From Lentzea albidocapillata (GTDB lineage: Bacteria > Actinomycetota > Actinomycetes > Mycobacteriales > Pseudonocardiaceae): a stretch of DNA of 64,000 nucleotides. Every line of letters begins with the position of its first letter. Positions within the stretch are counted from its first letter, which is position 1. A program made the translations under genes and the position numbers. Of this stretch, positions 25,089 to 33,109 are shown piece after piece. The stretch spans positions 507,080-571,079 of the forward strand of contig NZ_JOEA01000005.1 in assembly GCF_000719115.1 (NCBI RefSeq), in the 5' to 3' direction. Under the pieces are notes generated by a model that did not search any database, was not told the DNA's origin, and saw only the letters and a list, made by a program, of their open reading frames with translations.

Positions 25089-25469
25089 CTAATCCTGTGA
25101 CGCGGCCTCGCCTGTTTCCAGAGGAAGGCCCGCTGCGACCCAATCCTGTTTGCCTCCGACGTAACGGTGCACATCTCGGTAGCCGAGCACGTGCAGACTT
25201 CTCGCAACCCGCAAGGAAGCGTCACATGTGTCACTGCCGCAGTAGACGACAATGCGGGCGTCCAGATCGGGCAGTAGCACTTGTGGGAGCGTTTTGGCGC
25301 GCCGAGGCCGGATGTTCAGTGCTCCTGGAAGGTGCCCGGTCGCGAACACTTCCTCTGGAAGGGCTTCGACGAGCACAACCGCGCCCGAGGAAACACCCGC
25401 GGCCACGTCGTCACGCGCAATCTCCGGGATGTCGATCAGGTCGGTGTCGGACACTGGATCTGTCGTCAT
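25089..25469 (-). CDS. Single-domain rhodanese
   Basis: 126 residues from ATG 25469 (MTTDPVSDTDLIDIPEIAR). The rhodanese fold shows as VLVEALPEEVFATGHLPGALNI and the active-site loop VVYCGSDTCDAS, with the persulfide-forming Cys and a second Cys five residues on. Rhodaneses move sulfane sulfur and some act on arsenate or thiols. Here it lies between the ABC ATPase and arsR; a role in arsenic-thiol chemistry is inferred. Confidence 0.88.
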   Translation of the reverse strand: MTTDPVSDTDLIDIPEIARDDVAAGVSSGAVVLVEALPEEVFATGHLPGALNIRPRRAKTLPQVLLPDLDARIVVYCGSDTCDASLRVARSLHVLGYRDVHRYVGGKQDWVAAGLPLETGEAASQD

Positions 25470-25503
25470 GATGACCTCACGTGTGGTCGAACAAGGACTG
25501 GGC

Positions 25504-26199
25504 CTAGGGCACGGCGAGATCTGGCACACCGGAGGTGACCTGGACGACGCGGCCGCCGTCCAGCACGACACACCGGGTGCATCGCATGCCGACTTCCTCG
25601 GGACGGTGGCTGGACATCACCACACAGGTTCCGTTCTCGACGAGCTCGCTGATTCCGTCGAGCACCACCTGCGCGGTGACTTGGTCGAGAGCGGAGGTGG
25701 GTTCGTCGAGCAGCAGCAACCGCGGACGAGGAGCGAACGCTCGAGCGAGCGCGACGCGTTGACGTTGTCCACCGGACAGCGAGGCGGGATAGTCCGCGGC
25801 ACGATCGACGAGGCCGAGACGGTCCAACCAGGTCAGTGCCTCTGAGCGTGCCTTGTCAGCAGGCAATCCAGCGGCTCGGCAACCGAGCTCGACGTTGGTC
25901 AGCACGGTGCGTGTCTCGAACAGCGCGACCTCCTGCAGCACGGTGCCGGTGGATCGCCAGGCCTTGCGCGCCTCGTGGCGGTTGCGACCGGGCAGCCAGG
26001 TGCCGAGGTTGAGCACCCGGCCCTTGCTCGGCGGGCACAGGCCATTGATGGTGCGCAAGATTGTGGACTTGCCACAGCCGCTCGGACCGACCAGCAGCGT
26101 CCACTCGCACGTACCGCTGGTGAGGCTGACGTCGTCGAGGATGCAACAGTCCTTGACCCGGACCTCGACGTCCTCCAGGGCGATCGACGGTTCAGCCAC
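25504..26199 (-). CDS. Amino-acid-type ABC transporter ATPase
   Basis: 231 residues from GTG 26199 (GGAGG 9 nt upstream), overlapping the binding-protein stop by 8 nt. Motifs: [12 protein letters not shown] (Walker A), SLSGGQRQRVALARAF (signature), LLLLDEPTSALD (Walker B), SSH (switch His). It energises the two permeases encoded upstream. The family is polar amino acid uptake. Confidence 0.93.
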   Translation of the reverse strand: MAEPSIALEDVEVRVKDCCILDDVSLTSGTCEWTLLVGPSGCGKSTILRTINGLCPPSKGRVLNLGTWLPGRNRHEARKAWRSTGTVLQEVALFETRTVLTNVELGCRAAGLPADKARSEALTWLDRLGLVDRAADYPASLSGGQRQRVALARAFAPRPRLLLLDEPTSALDQVTAQVVLDGISELVENGTCVVMSSHRPEEVGMRCTRCVVLDGGRVVQVTSGVPDLAVP

Positions 26200-27052
26200 G
26201 GGGCCACACCTCCAGCTCACCCTGCACCGGCACGGGTGTGTTCGACGAGGGGCCGAACCACCGGTCGTAGATCTTTTGCCACTCGCCGGCGGCGGACAGG
26301 TCCTGAAGCGCGAAGTCGACGGCTGCCCGCATCTGAGAGTCGCCTCGGCGGATGCCGATGCCGTCGAGCTTCACGCCGATGGGCTGGTCAAGCACGACCA
26401 GCCCGGGATCGTTCTTGGCGAAGCCGGCCAGGATCTCGTAGTCCTCTGCGTAGCCGGCGAGGTTGCCCTGCCGAACCGACTCGGCCGCAGCCCGCTTGTC
26501 GCTGAACTCCTCGATCTTCGGTTCCCCGCTGTGCCCTTTCCCGCTCAGCCAGCTCTTCCAGTTGCCGATCGCGCTGCTGCCGCGGTCCATGGCGACGGAC
26601 TTGCCGACCAGGTCCTCGAGCGAGCGCGCGGTGTCCTTGCGGACGAGGAACGTCTGGAAGGACCGGAAGTAGGTCTGGCTGAAGTCGATCTTCTCGGCGC
26701 GTTTGCGGGTCTTGCTCATGCTGGCCACCGCGATGTCGATGGTGCCCTTCTCAAGAAAGCTGATCCTGGTCAGCTCGTCGACTTTGACGATCTCCAATCG
26801 CACGCCGAGGCTCTTGGCGACCGCGTTGGCGATGTCAACGTCGAATCCGACGTGCTGTCCGTTCGCGTCGATCGAGCTGTGTGGTGGGTTGTCCGACCGG
26901 ATGCCGGCTTTCAGCACGCCTTGTTTCTTGACGTGATCGAGGGTGCTGCCTCCGGCTGTGGAACCCGCTGACGATGTGCAGCCGGCCACAGCCAGCAGCG
27001 CCGCCAGCAACGCCACTATCCCCCAGCACCGTCTGTGTGAGATCACCTTCAT
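26192..27052 (-). CDS. Family 3 solute-binding lipoprotein of an ABC importer
   Basis: 286 residues from ATG 27052, overlapping the permease stop by 4 nt. Signal peptide with lipobox LAVAGC. GVLKAGIRSDNPPHSSID and FDVDIANAVAKSLGVRLEIV are typical of binding proteins for polar amino acids (SBP_bac_3). The ligand is unknown; in this operon it might be an amino acid or amino-acid-like organoarsenical, which is inference. Confidence 0.92.
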   Translation of the reverse strand: MKVISHRRCWGIVALLAALLAVAGCTSSAGSTAGGSTLDHVKKQGVLKAGIRSDNPPHSSIDANGQHVGFDVDIANAVAKSLGVRLEIVKVDELTRISFLEKGTIDIAVASMSKTRKRAEKIDFSQTYFRSFQTFLVRKDTARSLEDLVGKSVAMDRGSSAIGNWKSWLSGKGHSGEPKIEEFSDKRAAAESVRQGNLAGYAEDYEILAGFAKNDPGLVVLDQPIGVKLDGIGIRRGDSQMRAAVDFALQDLSAAGEWQKIYDRWFGPSSNTPVPVQGELEVWPRG

Positions 27053-27699
27053 GCCATGGCCCCCCTTCGAGTCCGTACCCAGCGTTCCAACACGTGAATT
27101 CCCGCCACCAGCGTCAGCGTCGCCGCCAGGTACAGCGCCGCTGCCGTGCCCAGCACCAGCGCCCACCGGCTGAAGCTGGCTTCCGCGCCCAGTGATCGTG
27201 CGACCGTCGTCAGCTCTCCGATGCCGACGATGGTCAGCGCGCCGGTGTCCTTGAGCAGCGACACCGCGTGCGTGCCAAGAGCTTCGAATGACCGCAGGAA
27301 CGTCCACGGCGCACGCAGCTGCAGCTCCCGTCGCGTCCACCCCATGCCCAGCACCAGCCCTTGCTCCGACATGTGGGCCGGGTAGGCCGCCAGGTAGGAC
27401 CGCAGGATCTCCCCGACGTGGGAGAGCGAATACAGCAGCAGTGCCACGAACCCCGCGATGCTCAAGATCAACGTCGAGGCCTGCGCGATGAAGAACACCA
27501 GCAGCAGCAACGGAACGCCGCGCAGCAGTGACAGACCGGCCTGCAGCACAACGCTTGCTCGCGGGAAGGCCGAGCAGATCGCCGCGTAGACGTATCCGAG
27601 CGCGAGAGCACAGCCGAGTGCGCCGGCCGCGAGCACGATGCTCAGCACCAACCCGCCAGGACGTTGGCCCGGGAAGCCGAGCAACAGGTTCTCGATCAC
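27049..27699 (-). CDS. ABC importer permease (His/Glu type), second subunit
   Basis: 216 residues from GTG 27699 (4-nt overlap with the first permease gene). Five membrane segments, and the EAA loop GLVLGMGWTRRELQLRAPWTFLRS with LLKDTGAL, typical of amino-acid permeases. Works with the subunit at 27696-28403. Confidence 0.9.
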   Translation of the reverse strand: MIENLLLGFPGQRPGGLVLSIVLAAGALGCALALGYVYAAICSAFPRASVVLQAGLSLLRGVPLLLLVFFIAQASTLILSIAGFVALLLYSLSHVGEILRSYLAAYPAHMSEQGLVLGMGWTRRELQLRAPWTFLRSFEALGTHAVSLLKDTGALTIVGIGELTTVARSLGAEASFSRWALVLGTAAALYLAATLTLVAGIHVLERWVRTRRGAMA

Positions 27700-28403
27700 G
27701 GCACCGGCACCGCCTGCGGCGTGGATTCCGGCACGGCGCGGGATGGAGGTCGCAGACGCGCCTCCAGCAGACGCGTGGAGATCCAGATCGCCTGGCTCAA
27801 CACGATGTAGATGACCGCGCCGAGCCCGGCGTACTGCGCCACGGCGAAGGTCTCGTTGCTCGCCTCCACCACTCCACCGAAGATCTCGACCACGGGGAAC
27901 AGCGCGGCGAAGCCGGTGTTGTGCAGGTGGTGGACCAGGCGTGCGCCCAGCGGCCCGAGCACCAGTGGCAGCACTTCCCGGCCCACGACGCGAAGCTGCT
28001 GGGACGGCGACAATCCCATGACGCGGGCCTGTTCGAGCCGCTTGCTGCCGACCGACTGCCAGGCCGTCAGGTAGATCACCGCGATGTGGCCGGCCGATCC
28101 CACGCCCAGTGCGGCCACGATGCCCCACGCGACGAACTGGAACTGCGGTGACGTACCGGGGAACACGACAGGAAGTGCCGGTACGTCACCAACCCGCATG
28201 CAGGCAAGGCCGAACACGATCACCAGAAGACTGGTGGGCACGCCTCGCGTCACGTGCATGGCGGCGGTGGCAGCGAGGCGGAACACCCTGTGCCTGCTGT
28301 GGGTGCCGACGGCGATGAGCAGAGCCGCGCTCATCGCCAGTCCAGCGCTCAGCACCCACAGCAGCAGGCTGCCCGAGATCCACAAGCCGATCTCGGCGTA
28401 CAT
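27696..28403 (-). CDS. ABC importer permease (His/Glu type), first subunit
   Basis: 235 residues from ATG 28403, with GGGGGAGG 5 nt upstream. Membrane segments, TRGVPTSLLVIVFGL near the middle, and an EAA-like loop ARVMGLSPSQQLRVVGREVLP. It forms the membrane core of the importer with the next gene. It lies 32 nt after osmC. Confidence 0.9.
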   Translation of the reverse strand: MYAEIGLWISGSLLLWVLSAGLAMSAALLIAVGTHSRHRVFRLAATAAMHVTRGVPTSLLVIVFGLACMRVGDVPALPVVFPGTSPQFQFVAWGIVAALGVGSAGHIAVIYLTAWQSVGSKRLEQARVMGLSPSQQLRVVGREVLPLVLGPLGARLVHHLHNTGFAALFPVVEIFGGVVEASNETFAVAQYAGLGAVIYIVLSQAIWISTRLLEARLRPPSRAVPESTPQAVPVP

Positions 28404-28435
28404 GTGACCTCCCCCAACTCTCGCTTCCGAGAGCA

Positions 28436-28930
28436 TCACGTGCGGGTCGTGGCCACCTCGCGCAGTACCTCAGGAGCCTCCACCAGTTGCCAGTCCACCC
28501 TGACCTCCACCGGAACGGCGCTGCGCACGGAGGCGGTGACGGTGCAGTGCTTCTCGAACACCTCCGCACACCGCTCCAGCCGCTGCGAGTCCGCCGGCAC
28601 GACGGGCCGGAGAACGACCTCGACGCGGCGGATGCGCGGCAGGCCCTCGTCGTTCGGCGCGACCACCGTGATCGCGTCGGCGGTGAAGCTCTGCACGTCG
28701 ACGTGCGCGTGCCGCAACGTCTCGAGCAGGCTGGCCGACAAGCAATGCGTCAGCGCAGCGCCGAACAGTGCCGGCGTCGCGTGCGCCGATGCCTCACCCA
28801 CCGGATCCGGCTCGTCGGACTGAATCGGCGCGCCGTGCAACCGGCCGTCCTCCGATGCCTGGCTGAGAAACCTGAATCCCCCGCGGTGTTCCAGGCGTAC
28901 CGCGAAGTTGCGTTCCTCTTGACCTCTCAT
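28436..28930 (-). CDS. OsmC-like thiol peroxidase family protein
   Basis: 164 residues from ATG 28930 (MRGQEERNFAVRLEHRGGFRF). The two conserved cysteines of OsmC/Ohr appear in ALTHCLSASL and FEKHCTVTAS. Such proteins reduce hydroperoxides by a Cys pair. In the arsL operon it could protect against oxidation or hold arsenicals; both are guesses. Confidence 0.85.
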   Translation of the reverse strand: MRGQEERNFAVRLEHRGGFRFLSQASEDGRLHGAPIQSDEPDPVGEASAHATPALFGAALTHCLSASLLETLRHAHVDVQSFTADAITVVAPNDEGLPRIRRVEVVLRPVVPADSQRLERCAEVFEKHCTVTASVRSAVPVEVRVDWQLVEAPEVLREVATTRT

Positions 28931-29077
28931 GTGCACGACGTGCTCCCCTCGGTGAGCCATCGTCGGCGGCCGATCCACCCCATGCCGAAGACGTCACGTG
29001 TCCCACACACGTGGCAGTCATGACCCAGGCAGTCGTGGCGGCGGCGACGACGGCGGTGAACTTCGTTTGCGTACGTG

Positions 29078-30292
29078 TCAGCTGTGCGCGAGCACAGGCT
29101 CCGCTCCGAACATCGACGCGCGCTGCGCGGAGTACTCCTCGAGCAGTCCGGCGACCTCGGGCCGCAGCTCCGGGTCGGTCATGATGAACGCCGAGCTGAT
29201 GTTCCGCGACTCGCAGCCGCGCACGATCTTGGCCTCGTGCGACCCCATGCCGAACTCGACCTGACGGACTCCCTCGGCGTAGGCGTCCGCGACCGGCAGG
29301 TCGAACATCAGCACGAAGTAGACGCTGCTGCGTTCCCCGAGTGCGGTGTAGTCGAAGCCGACCGACTTGATGTAGATGCGGTCGTGCTTGCGGAAGCCCA
29401 GGCACACACCGACGATCTCGTCACCGCGACGCCCGACCCAGCAGCGGACGTCGACGCCCTCGCTGAGAAGTTGCCGCAGCACGGTCTCGTTGTGTTCGAA
29501 GCGTGCGCTGGCGCCATAGCGTTGCCGGTTCATCATCGTCAGCTCGGCGACGCGTGCCGCGTTGTTCGCCAGTTCGTCCTTCTCGATGCGGTCGAACGTG
29601 ACCCCGGCGTCGACGGCCGCCTGGCGGTCCAGGTTCAGCCGGCGTCGTTTGCGGCTGGGCATGCGCGCCACGTGGTCGGCGTAGTTGTCAGCCGTCAACT
29701 GCAGGAAGTCCTCGGTCCCACGGAATCCCACCGCTGCTCCGAGCCGCTCCAGCGCGGTGACGAGGTGCTGATTGCCCATCCGGTCCGGGATCCACGGTGC
29801 CACAACACATTGCACACCGCGTTCCTGTGCGGCCTGCACGGACGCGGTGACCAGATGGCGGAACAGCTCCGGCGTCCAGAAGGTGAACGCCGCCTCGGTG
29901 CGATATCCCAACGGCGACCCCAGCATGAGCGCGGGGAAGAACGCGTCGACACCCAGTGCGCTCACCCGGTCCACTGCCGACTGGGGCAGTTCTGCCCCGC
30001 CGCAACACGCCTGAACGTCGGGCGAGGGTTGCCAGCCGAGATAGGTACGAGGATCGAAGTCGAGGTCCGGCGGTGTGGTGTAGATGTAGCCGGGCAGCAG
30101 GGCGTCCTCGTTGCGCAACCTGTGCGCGGTGGTGTGGAACGGTTCGCCCTCGGTCATGGCCGACTCCGCGGACCGCAGCCAGGTCGGCGTGATGTACGGC
30201 CACGCCTCCCTCAGGTTCTCGCGCTCGAACTCCCAGTCCCAGGACGGCAGTTCCGCTCCCGCCTGGGTCACGATGCGTCCTACTCCACCCAT
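29078..30292 (-). CDS. BioF2/FemAB-like GNAT acyltransferase
   Basis: 404 residues from ATG 30292 (AGGGGGAG 5 nt upstream). The C-terminal half has the GNAT layout of Acetyltransf_6 proteins: basic RKRRRLNLD, CWVGRRGDEIVGVCLGF, a long strand-helix segment IYIKSVGFDYTAL, and VEFGMGSHEAKIVRG. Homologues attach acyl or aminoacyl groups to amines. It directly follows arsL (37-nt gap), so a tailoring step on the arsenical amino acid, such as N-acylation or peptide-like coupling, is possible. No close family function is known to me. Confidence 0.65.
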   Translation of the reverse strand: MGGVGRIVTQAGAELPSWDWEFERENLREAWPYITPTWLRSAESAMTEGEPFHTTAHRLRNEDALLPGYIYTTPPDLDFDPRTYLGWQPSPDVQACCGGAELPQSAVDRVSALGVDAFFPALMLGSPLGYRTEAAFTFWTPELFRHLVTASVQAAQERGVQCVVAPWIPDRMGNQHLVTALERLGAAVGFRGTEDFLQLTADNYADHVARMPSRKRRRLNLDRQAAVDAGVTFDRIEKDELANNAARVAELTMMNRQRYGASARFEHNETVLRQLLSEGVDVRCWVGRRGDEIVGVCLGFRKHDRIYIKSVGFDYTALGERSSVYFVLMFDLPVADAYAEGVRQVEFGMGSHEAKIVRGCESRNISSAFIMTDPELRPEVAGLLEEYSAQRASMFGAEPVLAHS

Positions 30293-30329
30293 GATGCTCC
30301 CCCTGAAGTCGAGTGTTTCGCCTGCGCGG

Positions 30330-31586
30330 TCAGCATTTGACGCAGCAGCGGACCTCGCCGACGTCGACCGCTTCGCCGCGTCGTTCCTGCCACAGCTCCT
30401 CGACGCGGGGGTCGGAATGCGTCCACTCGAAGTAGAAGCCGCGGTCCTCCAGCGGAACCCCTTCGATCCACGGGGAGGTCAACAGCGGTGAACCCTTGAA
30501 CAGCAACAGCCTCGTCTGCAGCACCGTGGGAGCCGCGACACGGCTCAACCCGGTCTCCTCCAGGAAGTCCTCGAATCCCAGCAGTTCCTCGTACGTCACC
30601 CAGGGCGTGAACGGGATGAACGTCGGGTTGAGGACGACGCCGAGATCCTCGGCTGCCGCGATGGCCCGGCGGGTGTCGTCGATGTCGATGCCCTTGTCGA
30701 AGATCCGCAGGATGCGGTCGGAGGGGAACTCCAACGCCGACGTGATCACCTTCAGCCCGAGATCAGCCAGGTGCTTGATCTCCTTGGGGTACTGCAGGAT
30801 GTGATCGACACGGGTGGTGATCTCGTAGGTGTGCGGCTTGCGGCCGGTGGCGTTGATCGCCTCGACGACCTCGATGCCGAACTTCCGGGAGTTGAAGAAC
30901 TCCGCGTCGATGAAGGCGAAGTGCTCGGCGCCCTGCTCCTCCAGCACCAGCGCGTCAGCGACCACGGCGTCCACGGAGATCGGCGAGAACCGGCCCTCGT
31001 ACGCGCCGTACACCGAGCAGTAGGTGCACTTGTGGTGGCACCCGCGGCTGACCTCGATGTTGCCCATCAGCCCGAACTTGGTGTTGTGGGCCGGATATTC
31101 CGTGATCGGCGGGAATGCCGCGCGATCGGGACTGGCCCACTCCATCCGCGAGTTCGGTGGTCGCGGCTTGCCGCCGTCGCGGCTGAAGAGCCCCGGAATC
31201 TCGTGCCGGGCCGCGTGACCGCGAGCCAGGTCAGCGAGTCCCTTGGAGATCCGCTCGGGCTCGTCCATCGCGATGGCGTCGACGCGACCCATGAACGCCC
31301 GGGAGTTCATCTGCGCGTACTGACCAAAGGCCACCACCTGTCGCGCGACCGACGGGTCCTGCAACCAGTCCAGCAGCGCGATGCCGCGATCAAGGCCGGC
31401 GTACTGCTGCACTGACAGCAGTACCAGGTCGAACGGACCTTCCGGACGATCATCGGGAAACATGTGTGCGTCCCAGGCCTGCACGTTCAGGCCTTCGCGC
31501 TTCAGCGCGGCGACCGCGCTGGCGGCGGCGATGGGCTGGAGTTCACTCTCATAGGACGAGACGATTAAGCATGACGAATCAGACAT
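30330..31586 (-). CDS. arsL: ArsL-type radical SAM enzyme (organoarsenical biosynthesis)
   Basis: 418 residues. An N-terminal Rossmann/B12-binding-like domain (SSYESELQPIAAASAVAAL ... DLVLLSVQQYAG) precedes the radical SAM barrel with SRGCHHKCTYCSVYGAYEG, the Cys-x3-Cys-x2-Cys cluster site near residue 180. The extreme C-terminus is EVRCCVKC, matching the Arg-Cys-Cys-x-Lys-Cys tail of ArsL from arsinothricin biosynthesis. ArsL moves the 3-amino-3-carboxypropyl group of SAM to As(III), giving hydroxyarsinothricin and methylthioadenosine. It heads a twelve-gene run and is divergent from an arsR. Confidence is high for the family, lower for the exact product. Confidence 0.85.
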   Translation of the reverse strand: MSDSSCLIVSSYESELQPIAAASAVAALKREGLNVQAWDAHMFPDDRPEGPFDLVLLSVQQYAGLDRGIALLDWLQDPSVARQVVAFGQYAQMNSRAFMGRVDAIAMDEPERISKGLADLARGHAARHEIPGLFSRDGGKPRPPNSRMEWASPDRAAFPPITEYPAHNTKFGLMGNIEVSRGCHHKCTYCSVYGAYEGRFSPISVDAVVADALVLEEQGAEHFAFIDAEFFNSRKFGIEVVEAINATGRKPHTYEITTRVDHILQYPKEIKHLADLGLKVITSALEFPSDRILRIFDKGIDIDDTRRAIAAAEDLGVVLNPTFIPFTPWVTYEELLGFEDFLEETGLSRVAAPTVLQTRLLLFKGSPLLTSPWIEGVPLEDRGFYFEWTHSDPRVEELWQERRGEAVDVGEVRCCVKC

Positions 31587-31675
31587 GATCGACCCCCACG
31601 GCGGACACAGTTCAGGACTGTGGTGTGGTGCTCGTGGCTGACTCCCCGTCGGCCAGGCCCAAGCACCGGGCCACT

Positions 31676-31695
31676 ATTACACAGAACCATGTAAT
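31676..31695. promoter_or_regulatory. Operator in the arsL/arsR divergent region
   Basis: Inverted repeat ATTACA-N8-TGTAAT between arsL and the divergent arsR, the 6-8-6 layout common to other ArsR sites in this window. It could control both directions. Confidence 0.6.
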
Positions 31696-31707
31696 TAGGT
31701 AGTTAGA

Positions 31708-32088
31708 ATGGAAGCCATGGCGACTCCGATCCGCACCTCCGGCCAAGCCGAGGCCGCACCCCTGCGCGACCGCCCACTGCTCGACGACCACGAAGCAGCC
31801 GGCGTGGCAGCCCTGTTCAAGGTGTTGTCGGGGACAACACGACTGCGTCTGCTGCACGCGCTCAGCCGAGCAGAGGAAGTCCGTGTCAGCGATCTCGCGG
31901 CGGCGGTGGACATGAGCCAGCAGGGCGTGTCCAACCAGCTGCAGCGCTTGGTGGACCAGAAGATCCTCGCGACCCGCCGCGAAGGAACCAGCATCTACTA
32001 CCGGATCGTCGACCCGTGCGTGCCGCGGATGCTGGAGTTCGGCCTGTGTCTGCTGGAAAGTCCCGGGAACGCGTGCGGGCAGCCGTGA
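31708..32088 (+). CDS. ArsR-family regulator divergent from arsL
   Basis: 126 residues (ATG 31708 or 31717). The winged helix has VSDLAAAVDMSQQGVSNQLQRL, but the usual Cys-x-Cys is replaced by Arg-Val-Ser. Cysteines instead sit at the C-terminus (DPCVPRMLEFGLCLL ... NACGQ). A C-terminal thiol site may tune it to organoarsenicals, Cd or other metals. Its stop overlaps the next gene's GTG by 3 nt within GTGA. Confidence 0.88.
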   Translation: MEAMATPIRTSGQAEAAPLRDRPLLDDHEAAGVAALFKVLSGTTRLRLLHALSRAEEVRVSDLAAAVDMSQQGVSNQLQRLVDQKILATRREGTSIYYRIVDPCVPRMLEFGLCLLESPGNACGQP

Positions 32089-32837
32089 CGACGGACGATT
32101 CCGGGTGGTGGCACACGTTCTTCGACGAGTACTACCTGCGGACCTACGGACCGCGACAGACCTCGGAGGTAGCTTCACAGGAGGCTCTCGCGGCACTCGC
32201 CTTGGCCGACACTCCCCGCGGCGGGAGAGTGCTCGATCTGCCGTGCGGATACGGCCGGCACACCAGCGCACTCGTCGCCGCGGGCTATTGCGTGGTCGGC
32301 GCCGACTACTCGTGGGCCCAGTTGACCGAGGCGCGGCGGCGATGGCCACGTCCAGAGCTCGAACAGCTGGTGCGCGCCGACTATCGGCACATCCCGCTGA
32401 AGACCGGCGTGTTCGACACGGCCTTGTGCCTCTACAGCTCACTTGGCTACGTGGACGACACCACTGACCAGCAGGTCCTACGCGAGTATCGGCGCGTGCT
32501 CAAGTCGGACGGCAGGCTCGTCATCGAGACCATGCACCGCGACCGCACCTTGCTGACGTCACAGCCGAGAACGTTCTACGAGCTTCCAGATGGCGCGGTC
32601 CTGCTCGAGGAAGCACAGTTCGATCCGATCTCCGCGACACTCCACATCGGACAAACGTTCATCGCATCAGGTGAGCCATCACAAAAACGTCAATACTCCG
32701 TGCGGCTGTACACCGTCAGCGAACTCGTCAACATGCTGCACACCGCAGGGTTCCCGCGCGTCGACTGCTTCGGCGATCTCGAAGGTGCACCCTTCACACC
32801 GCGGACCCTGCTGACGATCGTCGCGCGCGCCAGCTGA
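32085..32837 (+). CDS. Class I SAM-dependent methyltransferase
   Basis: 250 residues from GTG 32085 (GTGA overlap with arsR). Motif I is GRVLDLPCGYGRHTSALVAAG; later GVFDTALCLYSSLGYV and FRRVLK-like (YRRVLKSDGRLVIE) motifs are standard. It lacks the three ArsM cysteines. Transcribed with the regulator that faces arsL, it may methylate an intermediate or product of that pathway. Substrate unknown. Confidence 0.8.
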   Translation: MTTDDSGWWHTFFDEYYLRTYGPRQTSEVASQEALAALALADTPRGGRVLDLPCGYGRHTSALVAAGYCVVGADYSWAQLTEARRRWPRPELEQLVRADYRHIPLKTGVFDTALCLYSSLGYVDDTTDQQVLREYRRVLKSDGRLVIETMHRDRTLLTSQPRTFYELPDGAVLLEEAQFDPISATLHIGQTFIASGEPSQKRQYSVRLYTVSELVNMLHTAGFPRVDCFGDLEGAPFTPRTLLTIVARAS

Positions 32838-32840
32838 AGT

Positions 32841-32993
32841 TCAGGCGAGTCGTCCGACTCGCTCAAGCACGTGCACGCGGGTCTGCTCGACCAGTGCCGT
32901 CGATCGGCACTCGGAGGTGCACACCTGACCGCACGAGTCGCAGAAGGTCACGCGCCCAGTCCATGCACGCCTGCGGCGGAACCACGAGAACAT
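32841..32993 (-). CDS. Small four-cysteine protein (50 residues)
   Basis: ATG 32993 with GGTAGG 6 nt upstream. The product begins MFSWFRRRRAWTG and carries VTFCDSCGQVCTSECRS, a Cys-x2-Cys-x3-Cys-x3-Cys cluster fit for zinc or another soft metal, then a helix. The length and strong start signal argue for a genuine short gene. It is antisense to nothing and fills most of the gap between the methyltransferase and the hydrolase gene. Function unknown. Confidence 0.6.
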   Translation of the reverse strand: MFSWFRRRRAWTGRVTFCDSCGQVCTSECRSTALVEQTRVHVLERVGRLA

Positions 32994-33040
32994 GTCGCCA
33001 CCTACCTAGATCGTTGCTCCAGTACCTCCGAGCGTCCTCC

Positions 33041-33080
33041 TTGATTAGATGAGTGTCAACTTAGATCGCTATCTAATCAA
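33041..33080. promoter_or_regulatory. Perfect inverted repeat before the ADP-ribosylglycohydrolase gene
   Basis: TTGATTAGAT (33041-33050) and ATCTAATCAA (33071-33080) are exact mirror images with a 20-bp spacer, 30 bp before the start. AT-rich half-sites like this suit an ArsR-type repressor; GTGTCAACTTAGA inside the spacer recurs before the arsR at 34006. Confidence 0.7.
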
Positions 33081-33109
33081 CTGTCTTCCTGACCGAATAG
33101 GGTGATCCC

